NCBI RefSeq assembly: GCF_002160525.1
Contig: NZ_NFKT01000004.1
Span: forward strand, 1 to 64,000
DNA: 64,000 nt
From: Lachnoclostridium sp. An169
GTDB taxonomy: Bacteria; Bacillota; Clostridia; Lachnospirales; Lachnospiraceae
Reading direction: 5' to 3'
Positions 55,241-63,678 of this stretch are shown here, piece after piece. How positions within the stretch are numbered: the stretch's first letter is position 1; each line of letters starts with the position of its first letter. The translations under genes were made by a program, and so were the position numbers. The notes under the pieces were generated by a model. The model did no database searches. It was given only the letters and a program-made list of their open reading frames with translations, and had not been told where the DNA came from.

Positions 55241-56153
55241 GGAAAGAAGCGAGGTTAAAGCGGAGCTTGGCAGAGAGCTTGACAGGATCCGGCTGTCTGA
55301 GGCGATGAAGGATAAGATCCGCATGGCAGCCGGAGCTGAGAGTTGCGGGAAGAATTGCGGGAATAATTACGGGCGAAATGACCGGGCGGAAAGTGAACGG
55401 ATGAGGAGTGATCAGGCGGGCACGAAACGAATCAATATGCTGAAAAAGAAGAAAGCAATGTATCAGCGGATTCTGCGGACTGCGGCGGCGTTTGCGGCGG
55501 TGGTTGTGCTCGGCGGTACCACGGTTTATGCAGGGTACCGTTTCCTGAACAAGATTAATGTAAACGACCAGACATTGCCGGAGCTTGACCAAATGAAAGT
55601 GGTAGATGTACCCGCTTTTCCGGGAGAGCCGGATGAGTGCGGGCTGATCGATGCGGATTACAGTTCCTATGACAGGGTGAACAGCCTGCTGGGAAACCGT
55701 TTCCTGGATTCAGATCTGGAAGGGGAAAATCCTTACATGCAGGTCAATGTTTACACGGACAACAAAGACTTCGGTATAATCAGCGTGGAAAATTATCTTG
55801 TGGGTGATACGGACGACTATCAGCTTGTGGAAGATGTAGGGCGCTACAACTGTGATCCCGGAGCAGTCTATTCTTCTTCGGTTTCCCTGAAAGTCAGCTA
55901 CATGCTCAGCACAGAGCAGGAAGAAAACGGATGGGATTCGGACTATCTTGGTTACTACGAGTATCTGGATTCCTACGTTTCATCCGCCGGCTACCGCGTG
56001 AATCTGATCGGCAGCACCACCAATACGGACCCGCATTTTGTCACGGAAAAGACCGCAGTCTTTGTGGCGGACGGCGTCCGCTATGAACTGCAGGGCAGGG
56101 TATCCATGGAGACGCTCAAAGAGATTGTGGACAGTATGAAGAGCAGTAGTTAA
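55185..56153 (+). CDS. Membrane protein, probable anti-sigma partner of the ECF factor
   Basis: A 322-residue protein. The cytosolic N-terminus (1-95) begins with a six-residue repeat (MENGRT, MENGRI, MENSRT) and contains KAELGRELDRIRLSEAMKDKIRMAA, the type of short helix that binds sigma factors. One membrane helix follows (about 97-118, TAAAFAAVVVLGGTTVYAGY), then an external domain of about 200 residues rich in Tyr/Asp. It ends in a DUF4367-like stretch (AVFVADGVRYELQGRVSMETLKEIVDSM). It is 3 bp after the sigma gene, which together with topology supports the anti-sigma call. Which of the four repeated ATGs is used is open; the AGAAGTGTAAAAG upstream of 55185 is a weak ribosome site. Confidence 0.72.
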   Translation: MENGRTMENGRIMENSRTMERSEVKAELGRELDRIRLSEAMKDKIRMAAGAESCGKNCGNNYGRNDRAESERMRSDQAGTKRINMLKKKKAMYQRILRTAAAFAAVVVLGGTTVYAGYRFLNKINVNDQTLPELDQMKVVDVPAFPGEPDECGLIDADYSSYDRVNSLLGNRFLDSDLEGENPYMQVNVYTDNKDFGIISVENYLVGDTDDYQLVEDVGRYNCDPGAVYSSSVSLKVSYMLSTEQEENGWDSDYLGYYEYLDSYVSSAGYRVNLIGSTTNTDPHFVTEKTAVFVADGVRYELQGRVSMETLKEIVDSMKSSS

Positions 56154-56215
56154 GCAGAGCAGACAAACAAAAAGGAACAGCTGAGCAAAGAGAAAGCAAG
56201 GAGAAACAGTGAAAC

Positions 56216-56233
56216 CTGCAAAAAATTTTGCAG
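56216..56233. promoter_or_regulatory. Palindrome over the glyA -35 region
   Basis: CTGCAAAA-AA-TTTTGCAG: two perfect 8-bp arms with a 2-bp spacer. The right arm contains the TTGCAG -35 hexamer of the glyA promoter, so a bound protein would compete with polymerase. Confidence 0.55.
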
Positions 56234-56257
56234 TCCGTGCCATACCTGTGATATAAT
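56228..56257 (+). promoter_or_regulatory. Promoter of glyA
   Basis: TTGCAG (56228-56233), 18-bp spacer, TATAAT (56252-56257). Predicted start near 56263, giving a leader of about 73 nt. Confidence 0.65.
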
Positions 56258-56273
56258 GACCAGGTAGGCAGAG

Positions 56274-56301
56274 AAAAGCCGCATTTACAAGCGGCTTTTT
56301 T
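56274..56301 (+). terminator. Intrinsic terminator-like hairpin in the glyA leader
   Basis: AAAAGCCGC (56274-56282) pairs with GCGGCTTTT (56291-56299), 8-nt loop, followed by more T. It lies about 100 bp after the anti-sigma-like gene but also about 10 nt after the predicted glyA start site. It may be the terminator of the upstream operon, an attenuator, or both. Confidence 0.75.
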
Positions 56302-56335
56302 CAGGTCAGATTAAACAGGATGGAGGATAATGAGA

Positions 56336-57571
56336 ATGTACGACTTCGACGAAATCATGACAACAGACCCGGAGATCGCAGCGGCGATTGATGCGGAGAT
56401 GAAAAGACAGAACTCCCACATCGAGCTGATCGCATCCGAGAACTGGGTGAGCAAGGCTGTAATGGCGGCAATGGGAAGCCCTCTGACAAACAAGTACGCG
56501 GAAGGATATCCGGGAAAACGTTATTACGGCGGATGCCAGTGCGTGGACGTGGTGGAGGATCTCGCCAGAGAGCGTGCAAAGGAACTGTTCGGATGCGAGT
56601 ACGCGAACGTTCAGCCGCACTCCGGAGCGCAGGCGAATATGGCGGTATTTTTCGCCATGATGCAGCCGGGAGACACATATATGGGAATGAATCTGGACCA
56701 CGGCGGACACCTGACTCACGGATCACCGGTCAACATGTCAGGAAAATATTTCCACGTAGTTCCATACGGGGTAAACGATGAGGGTGTGATCGATTACGAC
56801 AAGGTGCTGGAGATTGCGAAGGAATGTAAGCCGAAGCTGATCGTTGCCGGGGCGAGCGCCTATGCGCGCACTATTGATTTCAAACGGTTCCGCGAGATCG
56901 CTGATGAAGTCGGAGCGTATCTTATGGTGGATATGGCGCACATTGCCGGACTGGTGGCAGCAGGACTCCATCCTAGCCCGATTCCGTACGCGCATGTGAC
57001 GACAACGACGACGCACAAGACCCTGAGAGGACCCCGTGGCGGTATGATTCTTTCGAGCAATGAAGTGAACGAGAAGTTCAATTTTAACAAGGCGGTATTC
57101 CCGGGGATCCAGGGAGGCCCGCTGATGCATGTGATCGCGGCGAAAGCGGTGTGCTTCAAAGAGGCGCTGCAGCCGGAGTTTAAGGAATACCAGAAGCAGA
57201 TATTAAAGAACGCCAAAGCGCTCTGTGAAGGTCTGAAAAAGCGCGGTGTGAAGATTGTATCCGGCGATACGGACAATCATCTGATGCTGGTGGACCTGAC
57301 GGAGACGGATGTCAGCGGAAAAGAGCTGGAGAAGCGCCTGGACGATGCCTATGTCACCTGCAACAAGAATACGATTCCCAATGATCCCAGATCTCCGTTT
57401 GTCACCAGCGGCGTAAGGCTTGGAACACCGGCAGTTACAACCCGGGGCATGAAAGAGGAAGATATGGATAAGATCGCAGAGATCATTGCCATGGTCATCG
57501 AGAGCGAGGACAACGTTGAGGCTGCCAGAAAGATGGCAGAAGAACTGACGGCAAAATATCCGCTTTGCTGA
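56336..57571 (+). CDS. glyA: Serine hydroxymethyltransferase
   Basis: A 411-residue PLP enzyme that interconverts serine and glycine with tetrahydrofolate. Motifs are [39 protein letters not shown] at the N-terminus and the PLP lysine in [15 protein letters not shown] (about residue 225). The ATG at 56336 has GGAGG at the right distance (9 bp); the ATG at 56330 is too close to it. Followed by a terminator at 57617. Confidence 0.96.
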   Translation: MYDFDEIMTTDPEIAAAIDAEMKRQNSHIELIASENWVSKAVMAAMGSPLTNKYAEGYPGKRYYGGCQCVDVVEDLARERAKELFGCEYANVQPHSGAQANMAVFFAMMQPGDTYMGMNLDHGGHLTHGSPVNMSGKYFHVVPYGVNDEGVIDYDKVLEIAKECKPKLIVAGASAYARTIDFKRFREIADEVGAYLMVDMAHIAGLVAAGLHPSPIPYAHVTTTTTHKTLRGPRGGMILSSNEVNEKFNFNKAVFPGIQGGPLMHVIAAKAVCFKEALQPEFKEYQKQILKNAKALCEGLKKRGVKIVSGDTDNHLMLVDLTETDVSGKELEKRLDDAYVTCNKNTIPNDPRSPFVTSGVRLGTPAVTTRGMKEEDMDKIAEIIAMVIESEDNVEAARKMAEELTAKYPLC

Positions 57572-57616
57572 TCGGCGGAAGCCGGCTGCCGGAGGCGGCC
57601 TGCAGTGCGGGAAGAG

Positions 57617-57652
57617 GAGAGCCAGCGGCGGAAGGTGCCGGGGCTCTCTTTT
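57617..57652 (+). terminator. Intrinsic terminator of glyA
   Basis: GAGAGCC (57617-57623) pairs with GGCTCTC (57642-57648); the stem is extended by inner GC pairs and followed by TTTT. It lies 45 bp after the glyA stop codon. Confidence 0.75.
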
Positions 57653-57687
57653 CGTTTCCGGAGAACGGAGAGAAAGAGGAGGAAAAA

Positions 57688-58044
57688 ATGAATCTTGATA
57701 TGTTTTGTGAGAGCCTGGGAATAGACCGGGCAAAGACCATGGAACGCTTTGCGGGAAACGAACAGCTCTATGTAAAGTTTCTGAAGAAATTCAGCTCGGA
57801 TCCGGCATTTTCACAGATTACGTCTGCGGCGGAATCGGAGCCTGCGGACCTGGATGTGCTTGCGAAAAGTGCCCACACGCTGAAAGGAGTGGCGCTGAAT
57901 CTGGGGCTGGACCGTCTCGGCGGCGCCTGCCAGGCGCTCGTTGCAGCAGCCCGGGAGAAGCGCACGGATGAGATACCGGAACTCTATGACGCCTGCAGCA
58001 GGGAGTACCGGGCCGTCCTGGCTGCCCTGGAACTGCTCGGCTGA
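57688..58044 (+). CDS. Hpt (histidine phosphotransfer) domain protein
   Basis: A 118-residue four-helix protein. The phosphorylatable histidine is His63 in AKSAHTLKGVALNLGLDRLGGACQALV, the standard Hpt motif. Such stand-alone domains relay phosphate between hybrid kinases and response regulators. No kinase or receiver lies in the window, so partners are elsewhere. AGAGGAGG precedes the ATG at 57688. It sits alone between terminated glyA and the paaK promoter. Confidence 0.85.
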   Translation: MNLDMFCESLGIDRAKTMERFAGNEQLYVKFLKKFSSDPAFSQITSAAESEPADLDVLAKSAHTLKGVALNLGLDRLGGACQALVAAAREKRTDEIPELYDACSREYRAVLAALELLG

Positions 58045-58093
58045 GCAGGGGTGTGTACGTCTGTATAAACAGGAAATTATTTTATTTTCGCAC

Positions 58094-58122
58094 TTTAACT
58101 CACCAAAGTATTATGGTATACT
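58094..58122 (+). promoter_or_regulatory. Promoter of the paaK-ior cluster
   Basis: TTTAAC (58094-58099), 17 bp, TATACT (58117-58122), 41 bp before the first gene of the cluster. AAGGAGGG follows at 58149. Confidence 0.6.
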
Positions 58123-58163
58123 GGAGAAAGGCGAATGTTTATCAGACGAAGGAGGGTACATCA

Positions 58164-59474
58164 ATGATATGGGCAAAGGAAGAGACTCTGCCGAGAAGCG
58201 AGATCGAGGCCATACAGCTTGCAAAGCTTAAGGACACGGTGCGCTATATCTATGACAGGGTAAAGCCTTACCGCGACAAGATGGACGCGGCACATATAAA
58301 ACCGGAGGATATTCATACTCTGGAAGACTTGAAGAAGATGCCTTTTACATACAAGGCAGATTTCCGCGACAATTATCCGGACGGCCTGTTTGCGGTGGAT
58401 AAAAAGGAGATCATCCGCTACCACGCAAGTTCGGGGACGACGGGAAAACCGACGGTTGTCGGCTATACAAGAAACGACCTGGACATGTGGCTGAACAATG
58501 TGGCGAGACTGGCGTGCATGGGCGGCGCAACTGCAGACGATGTGGCGCAGATCTCATTCGGATACGGGACGTTTACCGGGGCTCTCGGGCTTCACGGGGG
58601 ACTGGAGAAGATCGGGGCATCCGTGATTCCCATGTCTTCGGGCAATACCAACAAGCAGATCATGTTTCTGCAGGATATGGGGGTGACTCTTCTCGTGGCG
58701 ACTCCTTCCTATGCGCTTCACCTGGGTGAAGAGATCAGGAAGAGAGGGATTGACCCGGAGAAAGACCTGAAACTCCGGATCGGCCTTTTCGGCGGCGAGG
58801 GCATGACGGAGCCCATGAGGGATGAGATGCACAAAGTCTGGGGACCGCAGTTTGTCTGTACGCAGAACTACGGGATGAGCGAGCTCTGCGGACCGGGCGT
58901 GGCAGGAGAGTGTACCGAACTGTGCGGCATGCATATCAATGAGGACTGGTTTATTCCGGAGATCATTGACCCGGATACGGAGGAAGTACTTCCGCCGGGA
59001 GAGCTGGGAGAGCTGGTAGTGACCTGTCTCGGCAAGGAGGCGCTGCCCCTTGTCAGATACCGCACCGGAGATCTGACAAGACTGATGTATGAGCCATGCA
59101 AATGCGGAAGGACGACTGCGAGGATGGAGATCATCTCCGGACGTGCGGACGACATGCTCGTTATCCGCGGCGTGAATGTATTCCCGACCCAGATCGAGGA
59201 AGTACTGCTCAAGATCGATGAGATCGGACCACACTATGAGATTCTGGTGGAGCGGAAGAACCGCCTGGATGTGATGACCATCACCGTGGAACTCATCGAC
59301 GACAGGCTGCTCGACAGTTACGGCAAATTAAACGAACTGGAGGCAAGGATCAAATCCATGCTGAAATCCCAGCTTGGACTGGCAACCCAGATCCGGCTTG
59401 TGGGACCGAATTCTCTGAAGCGTTTCGAGGGAAAGGCAAAGAGAGTGACAGATTTACGAAAGGATGGACTGTAA
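58164..59474 (+). CDS. paaK: Phenylacetate--CoA ligase family protein (1)
   Basis: A 436-residue adenylate-forming enzyme of the PaaK group. The ATP motif is YHASSGTTGKPTVVGYT (about residue 90). Later segments are GLFGGEGMTEPMRDEM, YGMSELCGPGVAGEC, GELVVTCLGKEALPLVRYRTGDLT and the C-terminal GRADDMLVIRGVNVFPTQIEEVLLKI with a final FEGKAKRVTD lysine region. It links aryl acids to CoA with ATP, or runs in reverse to yield ATP from aryl-acetyl-CoA (inference from the fermentation context). It is 3 bp before iorA. A second copy lies at 62330. Confidence 0.92.
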   Translation: MIWAKEETLPRSEIEAIQLAKLKDTVRYIYDRVKPYRDKMDAAHIKPEDIHTLEDLKKMPFTYKADFRDNYPDGLFAVDKKEIIRYHASSGTTGKPTVVGYTRNDLDMWLNNVARLACMGGATADDVAQISFGYGTFTGALGLHGGLEKIGASVIPMSSGNTNKQIMFLQDMGVTLLVATPSYALHLGEEIRKRGIDPEKDLKLRIGLFGGEGMTEPMRDEMHKVWGPQFVCTQNYGMSELCGPGVAGECTELCGMHINEDWFIPEIIDPDTEEVLPPGELGELVVTCLGKEALPLVRYRTGDLTRLMYEPCKCGRTTARMEIISGRADDMLVIRGVNVFPTQIEEVLLKIDEIGPHYEILVERKNRLDVMTITVELIDDRLLDSYGKLNELEARIKSMLKSQLGLATQIRLVGPNSLKRFEGKAKRVTDLRKDGL

Positions 59475-59477
59475 AAT

Positions 59478-61223
59478 ATGGCAGAGAAAGTGATTATGCT
59501 TGGAAATGAGGCGATTGCCCGCGGCGCTTACGAGGCGGGCGTGAAAGTGTCGTCTGCATATCCGGGAACTCCGAGTACGGAGATCAGTGAATACCTGGTG
59601 CAGTACCGGGACGATGTATATGAGGAATGGGCGCCAAACGAGAAGGTGGCGACCGAGGTGGCAGTCGGAGCCAGCCTGGCGGGAGTCCGGGCCATGGCAT
59701 GTATGAAGCATGTGGGACTCAATGTGGCTGCAGATCCTCTCTATTCCGTGTCTTACATGGGGGTAAACGGCGGCCTTGTCATTGTCGTGGCAGACGATCC
59801 GGGACTTTACAGTTCCCAGAACGAGCAGGATACGAGAATGGTGGCGAGAGCGGCGCAGATCCCGGTGATCGAGCCATCCGACAGCGCGGAGGCAAAGGAT
59901 CTGTTCAAGGAAGCCTTTGAACTGAGCGAAAAGTTTGACCGCCCCTTTATCTTCCGCACCACCACAAGGCTCGCCCACTCCCAGGGACTTGTAGAACTGT
60001 GTGAGCGGAAAGAACCGGAAGACAAACCTTATGTAAAGAATGTGCAGAAGAACGTCATGATGCCGGGCAATGCCAAAGTACGTCATGTGGCGATTGAAAA
60101 ACTGAACAATGAGCTGGCAGAGGCGGCAAATACGCTGCCCATGAACCGTGTGGAGATGAACGACACAAAGATCGGCGTCATCACAAGCGGTATTCCTTAC
60201 CAGTATGTAAAAGAAGCACTTCCGAATGCATCCGTGCTCAAACTGGGAATGGTGAATCCTCTTCCGAGAAAACTGATCGAAGACTTTGCCTCGAAAGTGG
60301 AGACACTTTATATTGTGGAGGAGCTTGACCCGGTGATTGAGGAGCAGGTGAAGTCCTGGGGAATCAAAGCCATCGGAAAAGAGATCCTGACGGTTCAGGG
60401 CGAGTACAGCGCCAATATGTTAAGAGAAGCGATCCTGAAGGAGGACCTTCACCTGAAGGCGCCGGCACAGGCTCCGGGACGTCCGCCCATTCTCTGTCCG
60501 GGATGTCCTCACAGAAGTGTGTTCTATGTGCTGAACAAGCTGAAAATGCATGCGGCAGGAGATATCGGATGCTATACATTGGGCGCGGTCGCACCTTTGA
60601 GCGTGATCGATACGACCATGTGCATGGGCTCCAGTATTTCCACGCTCCACGGCATGGAGAAGGCAAAGGGAAAAGATTACATCAAAAACTGGGTGGCAGT
60701 GATCGGCGACTCTACATTTATGCACACCGGAGTTAACTCTCTGATGAACATGGTTTACAATCAGGCGACGGGAACTGTAATCATCATGGACAATTCCACC
60801 ACGGGAATGACCGGGCATCAGGACCATGCGGCAACCGGAAAGACACTCCAGGGTGATCCCACATACGCTATCAGTATCCCGGGAATCTGCAGGGCAATGG
60901 GAATCAGAAATGTGGTAGAGGTCAACGCCCTTGACATTGCCCTTCTGGAGAAGACGGTGAAAGAGGAAGTGGCAAAGGACGAGATCTCCGTCATTATCAC
61001 GAAGACTCCCTGCGTGCTTCTCGACAAGAGGAAGAAACCGCTCTACACCGCCCATGCAGACAAGTGTAAGAAGTGCGGAGCCTGCATGAAGCCGGGCTGT
61101 CCCGCAATGACGAGAAACGCGGACGGAACCATACATATCGACGACACCATGTGCACAGGCTGCGGACTCTGCGAGACTCTGTGTAAATTTGACGCGATTG
61201 AACTTGTTAGGGAGGGTGAGTAG
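59478..61223 (+). CDS. iorA: Indolepyruvate:ferredoxin oxidoreductase, alpha subunit
   Basis: A 581-residue thiamine-diphosphate enzyme. Order: pyrimidine-binding domain (GNEAIARGAYEAGVKVSSAYPGTPSTEISEYL near residue 8), middle domain, TPP domain with CPGCPHRSVFY (about 337) and GDIGCYTLG, and VIGDSTFMHTGVNSLMNMVYN. A C-terminal ferredoxin domain has CKKCGACMKPGCPA and CTGCGLCETLCKFDAI, enough for two [4Fe-4S] clusters. With the beta subunit (3 bp downstream) it oxidises indole-, phenyl- and hydroxyphenylpyruvate to the aryl-acetyl-CoA, CO2 and reduced ferredoxin. Confidence 0.95.
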   Translation: MAEKVIMLGNEAIARGAYEAGVKVSSAYPGTPSTEISEYLVQYRDDVYEEWAPNEKVATEVAVGASLAGVRAMACMKHVGLNVAADPLYSVSYMGVNGGLVIVVADDPGLYSSQNEQDTRMVARAAQIPVIEPSDSAEAKDLFKEAFELSEKFDRPFIFRTTTRLAHSQGLVELCERKEPEDKPYVKNVQKNVMMPGNAKVRHVAIEKLNNELAEAANTLPMNRVEMNDTKIGVITSGIPYQYVKEALPNASVLKLGMVNPLPRKLIEDFASKVETLYIVEELDPVIEEQVKSWGIKAIGKEILTVQGEYSANMLREAILKEDLHLKAPAQAPGRPPILCPGCPHRSVFYVLNKLKMHAAGDIGCYTLGAVAPLSVIDTTMCMGSSISTLHGMEKAKGKDYIKNWVAVIGDSTFMHTGVNSLMNMVYNQATGTVIIMDNSTTGMTGHQDHAATGKTLQGDPTYAISIPGICRAMGIRNVVEVNALDIALLEKTVKEEVAKDEISVIITKTPCVLLDKRKKPLYTAHADKCKKCGACMKPGCPAMTRNADGTIHIDDTMCTGCGLCETLCKFDAIELVREGE

Positions 61224-61225
61224 AG

Positions 61226-61801
61226 ATGGCAGTAAAGAATATTATGATCGTCGGAGTCGGCGGACAGGGCACCCTGCTCACAAGCCGGATCCTCGGCGGA
61301 CTTACGATTGCAGGCGGCTATGATGTGAAATTATCCGAGGTGCACGGAATGGCGCAGAGAGGCGGAAGCGTTGTCACATTTGTGCGCTACGGCGACAAGG
61401 TGGCGGAGCCCATCGTGGAAGAGGGGCAGGCGGATGTGATCATCGCATTTGAGCGGCTTGAGGCTTTAAGATACGCGCATTTTCTCAAAAAGGACGGAGT
61501 GCTGATCGTCAATGACTGGAGGATCGATCCCATGCCGGTTGTGATCGGGGCGGCAGAGTATCCGGAACACATTCTGGAAAACCTTGAGAAAGAGTACAAG
61601 GTATACAGGGTTGACGCCACAGAGGAGTCGAGAAAGCTCGGAAACCCGAAGGTGTTTAACCTGATCGTCCTGGGCGTTGCGGCGCAGCATATGGACTTTA
61701 CGAAAGAACAGTGGTATGAGGTGATCGAGAAGACCGTGCCTCCGAAGACCATTGAGATCAACAAGAAAGCATTTGATGTGGGATATACCCTGAACGCATA
61801 A
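61226..61801 (+). CDS. iorB: Indolepyruvate:ferredoxin oxidoreductase, beta subunit
   Basis: A 191-residue gamma-type domain subunit beginning NIMIVGVGGQGTLLTSRILGGL, with LSEVHGMAQRGGSVVTFVRYGDKV, the standard KOR-family sequence. It completes the IorAB enzyme with the preceding gene. Confidence 0.95.
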   Translation: MAVKNIMIVGVGGQGTLLTSRILGGLTIAGGYDVKLSEVHGMAQRGGSVVTFVRYGDKVAEPIVEEGQADVIIAFERLEALRYAHFLKKDGVLIVNDWRIDPMPVVIGAAEYPEHILENLEKEYKVYRVDATEESRKLGNPKVFNLIVLGVAAQHMDFTKEQWYEVIEKTVPPKTIEINKKAFDVGYTLNA

Positions 61802-61830
61802 ATACAGACAGGAAGAAAGGAGGGGAGAAG

Positions 61831-62250
61831 GTGATCAGACAGATATCGGTTTTTGTAGAAAATCAGCCCGGGAGCATGATGGAAGTTACCTCCGTGCTCA
61901 CAGAGGCGCAGATCAATATCCGGGCAATCTCAATGTTTGATGCTCCGGAGTTCGGGATCATGCGGCTTGTGGTGAGCGATCCCGCCCGGGCGAAGGAAGA
62001 ACTGACGAAAAGAGGATTTGTGAACCGTGTAAACAACGTGATCGGCGCGGAGCTGATCGATGAGAACGGCAACCTGAACCATATGCTTAAGATTCTTGCG
62101 GACGGGAAGATCAACGTAAATTATATCTATTCTTTTGTGATCCGGCAGGGAAGGGCACCGGTCATGGTGCTCCATACAGACGATTTCGACAGGGCGGAAG
62201 AAGTTCTGAAAGCAGCGGGCGTAAAGCTTGTGGAAGAGGAAGAACTGTAG
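61831..62250 (+). CDS. Tandem ACT-domain protein (1)
   Basis: A 139-residue protein made of two ACT domains: residues 1-70 (IRQISVFVENQPGSMMEVTSVLTEAQINIRAISM) and 72-139 (LNHMLKILADGKINVNYIYSFVI). ACT pairs bind amino acids and regulate partner proteins. Here the partner may be the ior/paaK enzymes, with an aromatic amino acid as ligand (inference from position). GTG start after AGGAGGGGAGAAG. Confidence 0.87.
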   Translation: MIRQISVFVENQPGSMMEVTSVLTEAQINIRAISMFDAPEFGIMRLVVSDPARAKEELTKRGFVNRVNNVIGAELIDENGNLNHMLKILADGKINVNYIYSFVIRQGRAPVMVLHTDDFDRAEEVLKAAGVKLVEEEEL

Positions 62251-62329
62251 GAGAGAACCATATGTTCAGCGGAAGAGTCTCGCAAAGGAGAAGCTTCAGA
62301 AGGAGAAACTTTTAGAAGGAGAAACAGAA

Positions 62330-63661
62330 ATGGCGGCAGTATCATTAGAAAACTGGGTTGAGCGGATCCGTGACCCGAAAATTGAATGCATGAGCAGGGA
62401 TGAGATGAGCGCCCTGCAGAGCAGACGCCTTGTGGATGTTGTAAACAGGGTGTACAACAATGTGGAGTTCTACCACAAAAAGATGAAAGATATCGGGCTG
62501 GAACCCGGAGATATCAAATCCATCGAGGATATCGAAAAACTTCCGTTTACCACAAAGGAGGACCTGAAGAACAACTATCCATTCGGACTCCTTGCAATCC
62601 CCATGAAGGATGTGGTCCGTGTCCAGGGAACATCCGGAACGACGGGAAAACTGACGATCGCTCCCTATTCCCAGAAAGATGTGGATGTATGGGGAGAGTG
62701 TGTCGCAAGAGGTCTCGTGATGGCGGGACTTACCAATGAGGATATCATCCATGTATGTTACGGGTACGGGCTTTTTACCGGAGGGATGGGACTTGATTTC
62801 GGCGCAAAGGCGCTGGGAGCGACAGCGATCCCCATGTCTGCGGGAAACACGAAGCGCCAGATGATGTGCATGGAGGATCTGGGGGCAACCGCTTTTGCCT
62901 GCACGCCGTCCTACGCCCTTTACCTGGCAGAATCCCTCCAGGAAGCGGGTGTTGTGGATCGTCTGAAACTGAAGGCGGGAATCCACGGAGCTGAGCCCTG
63001 GACGGAAGAGATGCGCAAGAAGATCGAGAGCATTCTCCATATTAACTGCTTCGACATCTACGGTCTCTGCGAAGTCACGGGACCGGGTGTTGCCCAGGAC
63101 TGCATCCACCATGCGGGACTCCATGTGCATGAGGATTATTTCTATCCGGAAGTACTCAATCCTGCGACTCAGGCAAAATGTGCAGACGGCGAGACCGGTG
63201 AGCTTGTATTCACCACTCTTGCAAAGGAGGCCATGCCGCTGATCCGCTACCGCACAAAGGATCTGACAAGCATCGACCACAGCACGTGCGAGTGCGGAAG
63301 AACTCTTCCGAGAATTTCCAAGTTTACGGGAAGAACCGACGACATGAAAGTGATCCGCGGCGTGAACGTATTCCCGACCCAGGTGGAGACTGCACTTCTG
63401 AGTATGGGCGGGGCAGTGGCGCCGCACTACATGATGATCGTCGACAGAGAGGACAACCTGGATGTCCTGACGGTCATGGTGGAAGTGGACGAGTCCATGT
63501 TCTCCGACGAGATCCGGAAACTGGATGCACTCAGAGACAAGATCGCTGCCGTACTCAAGACAGCTCTCGGCATCTCCGTACGCGTGAAACTCGTGGAGCC
63601 GAAAACGATCCAGAGAAGCGAAGGCAAGGCTGTCCGCGTGATCGATAACAGAAATCTGTAA
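62330..63661 (+). CDS. paaK: Phenylacetate--CoA ligase family protein (2)
   Basis: A 443-residue paralogue of the ligase at 58164. The ATP motif is VQGTSGTTGKLTIAPYS. Later segments are GIHGAEPWTEEMRKKIE, YGLCEVTGPGVAQDC, GELVFTTLAKEAMPLIRYRTKDLT and GRTDDMKVIRGVNVFPTQVETALLSM. The AMP-loop (GKLTIAPY against GKPTVVGY) and the metal-binding stretch differ from copy 1, so the two may have different aryl acids. AGAAGGAG precedes the ATG; the 79-bp gap before it holds three near-copies of AGAAGGAGAAAC. Confidence 0.92.
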   Translation: MAAVSLENWVERIRDPKIECMSRDEMSALQSRRLVDVVNRVYNNVEFYHKKMKDIGLEPGDIKSIEDIEKLPFTTKEDLKNNYPFGLLAIPMKDVVRVQGTSGTTGKLTIAPYSQKDVDVWGECVARGLVMAGLTNEDIIHVCYGYGLFTGGMGLDFGAKALGATAIPMSAGNTKRQMMCMEDLGATAFACTPSYALYLAESLQEAGVVDRLKLKAGIHGAEPWTEEMRKKIESILHINCFDIYGLCEVTGPGVAQDCIHHAGLHVHEDYFYPEVLNPATQAKCADGETGELVFTTLAKEAMPLIRYRTKDLTSIDHSTCECGRTLPRISKFTGRTDDMKVIRGVNVFPTQVETALLSMGGAVAPHYMMIVDREDNLDVLTVMVEVDESMFSDEIRKLDALRDKIAAVLKTALGISVRVKLVEPKTIQRSEGKAVRVIDNRNL

Positions 63662-63678
63662 AAAGGGAGGTATTTACT

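Noticed and set aside
62251-62329. Three near-copies of AGAAGGAGAAAC before the second paaK as a regulatory repeat
   Set aside because: They are simple purine-rich ribosome-site-like stretches; only the last is placed to serve the start codon, and no wider structure is seen.
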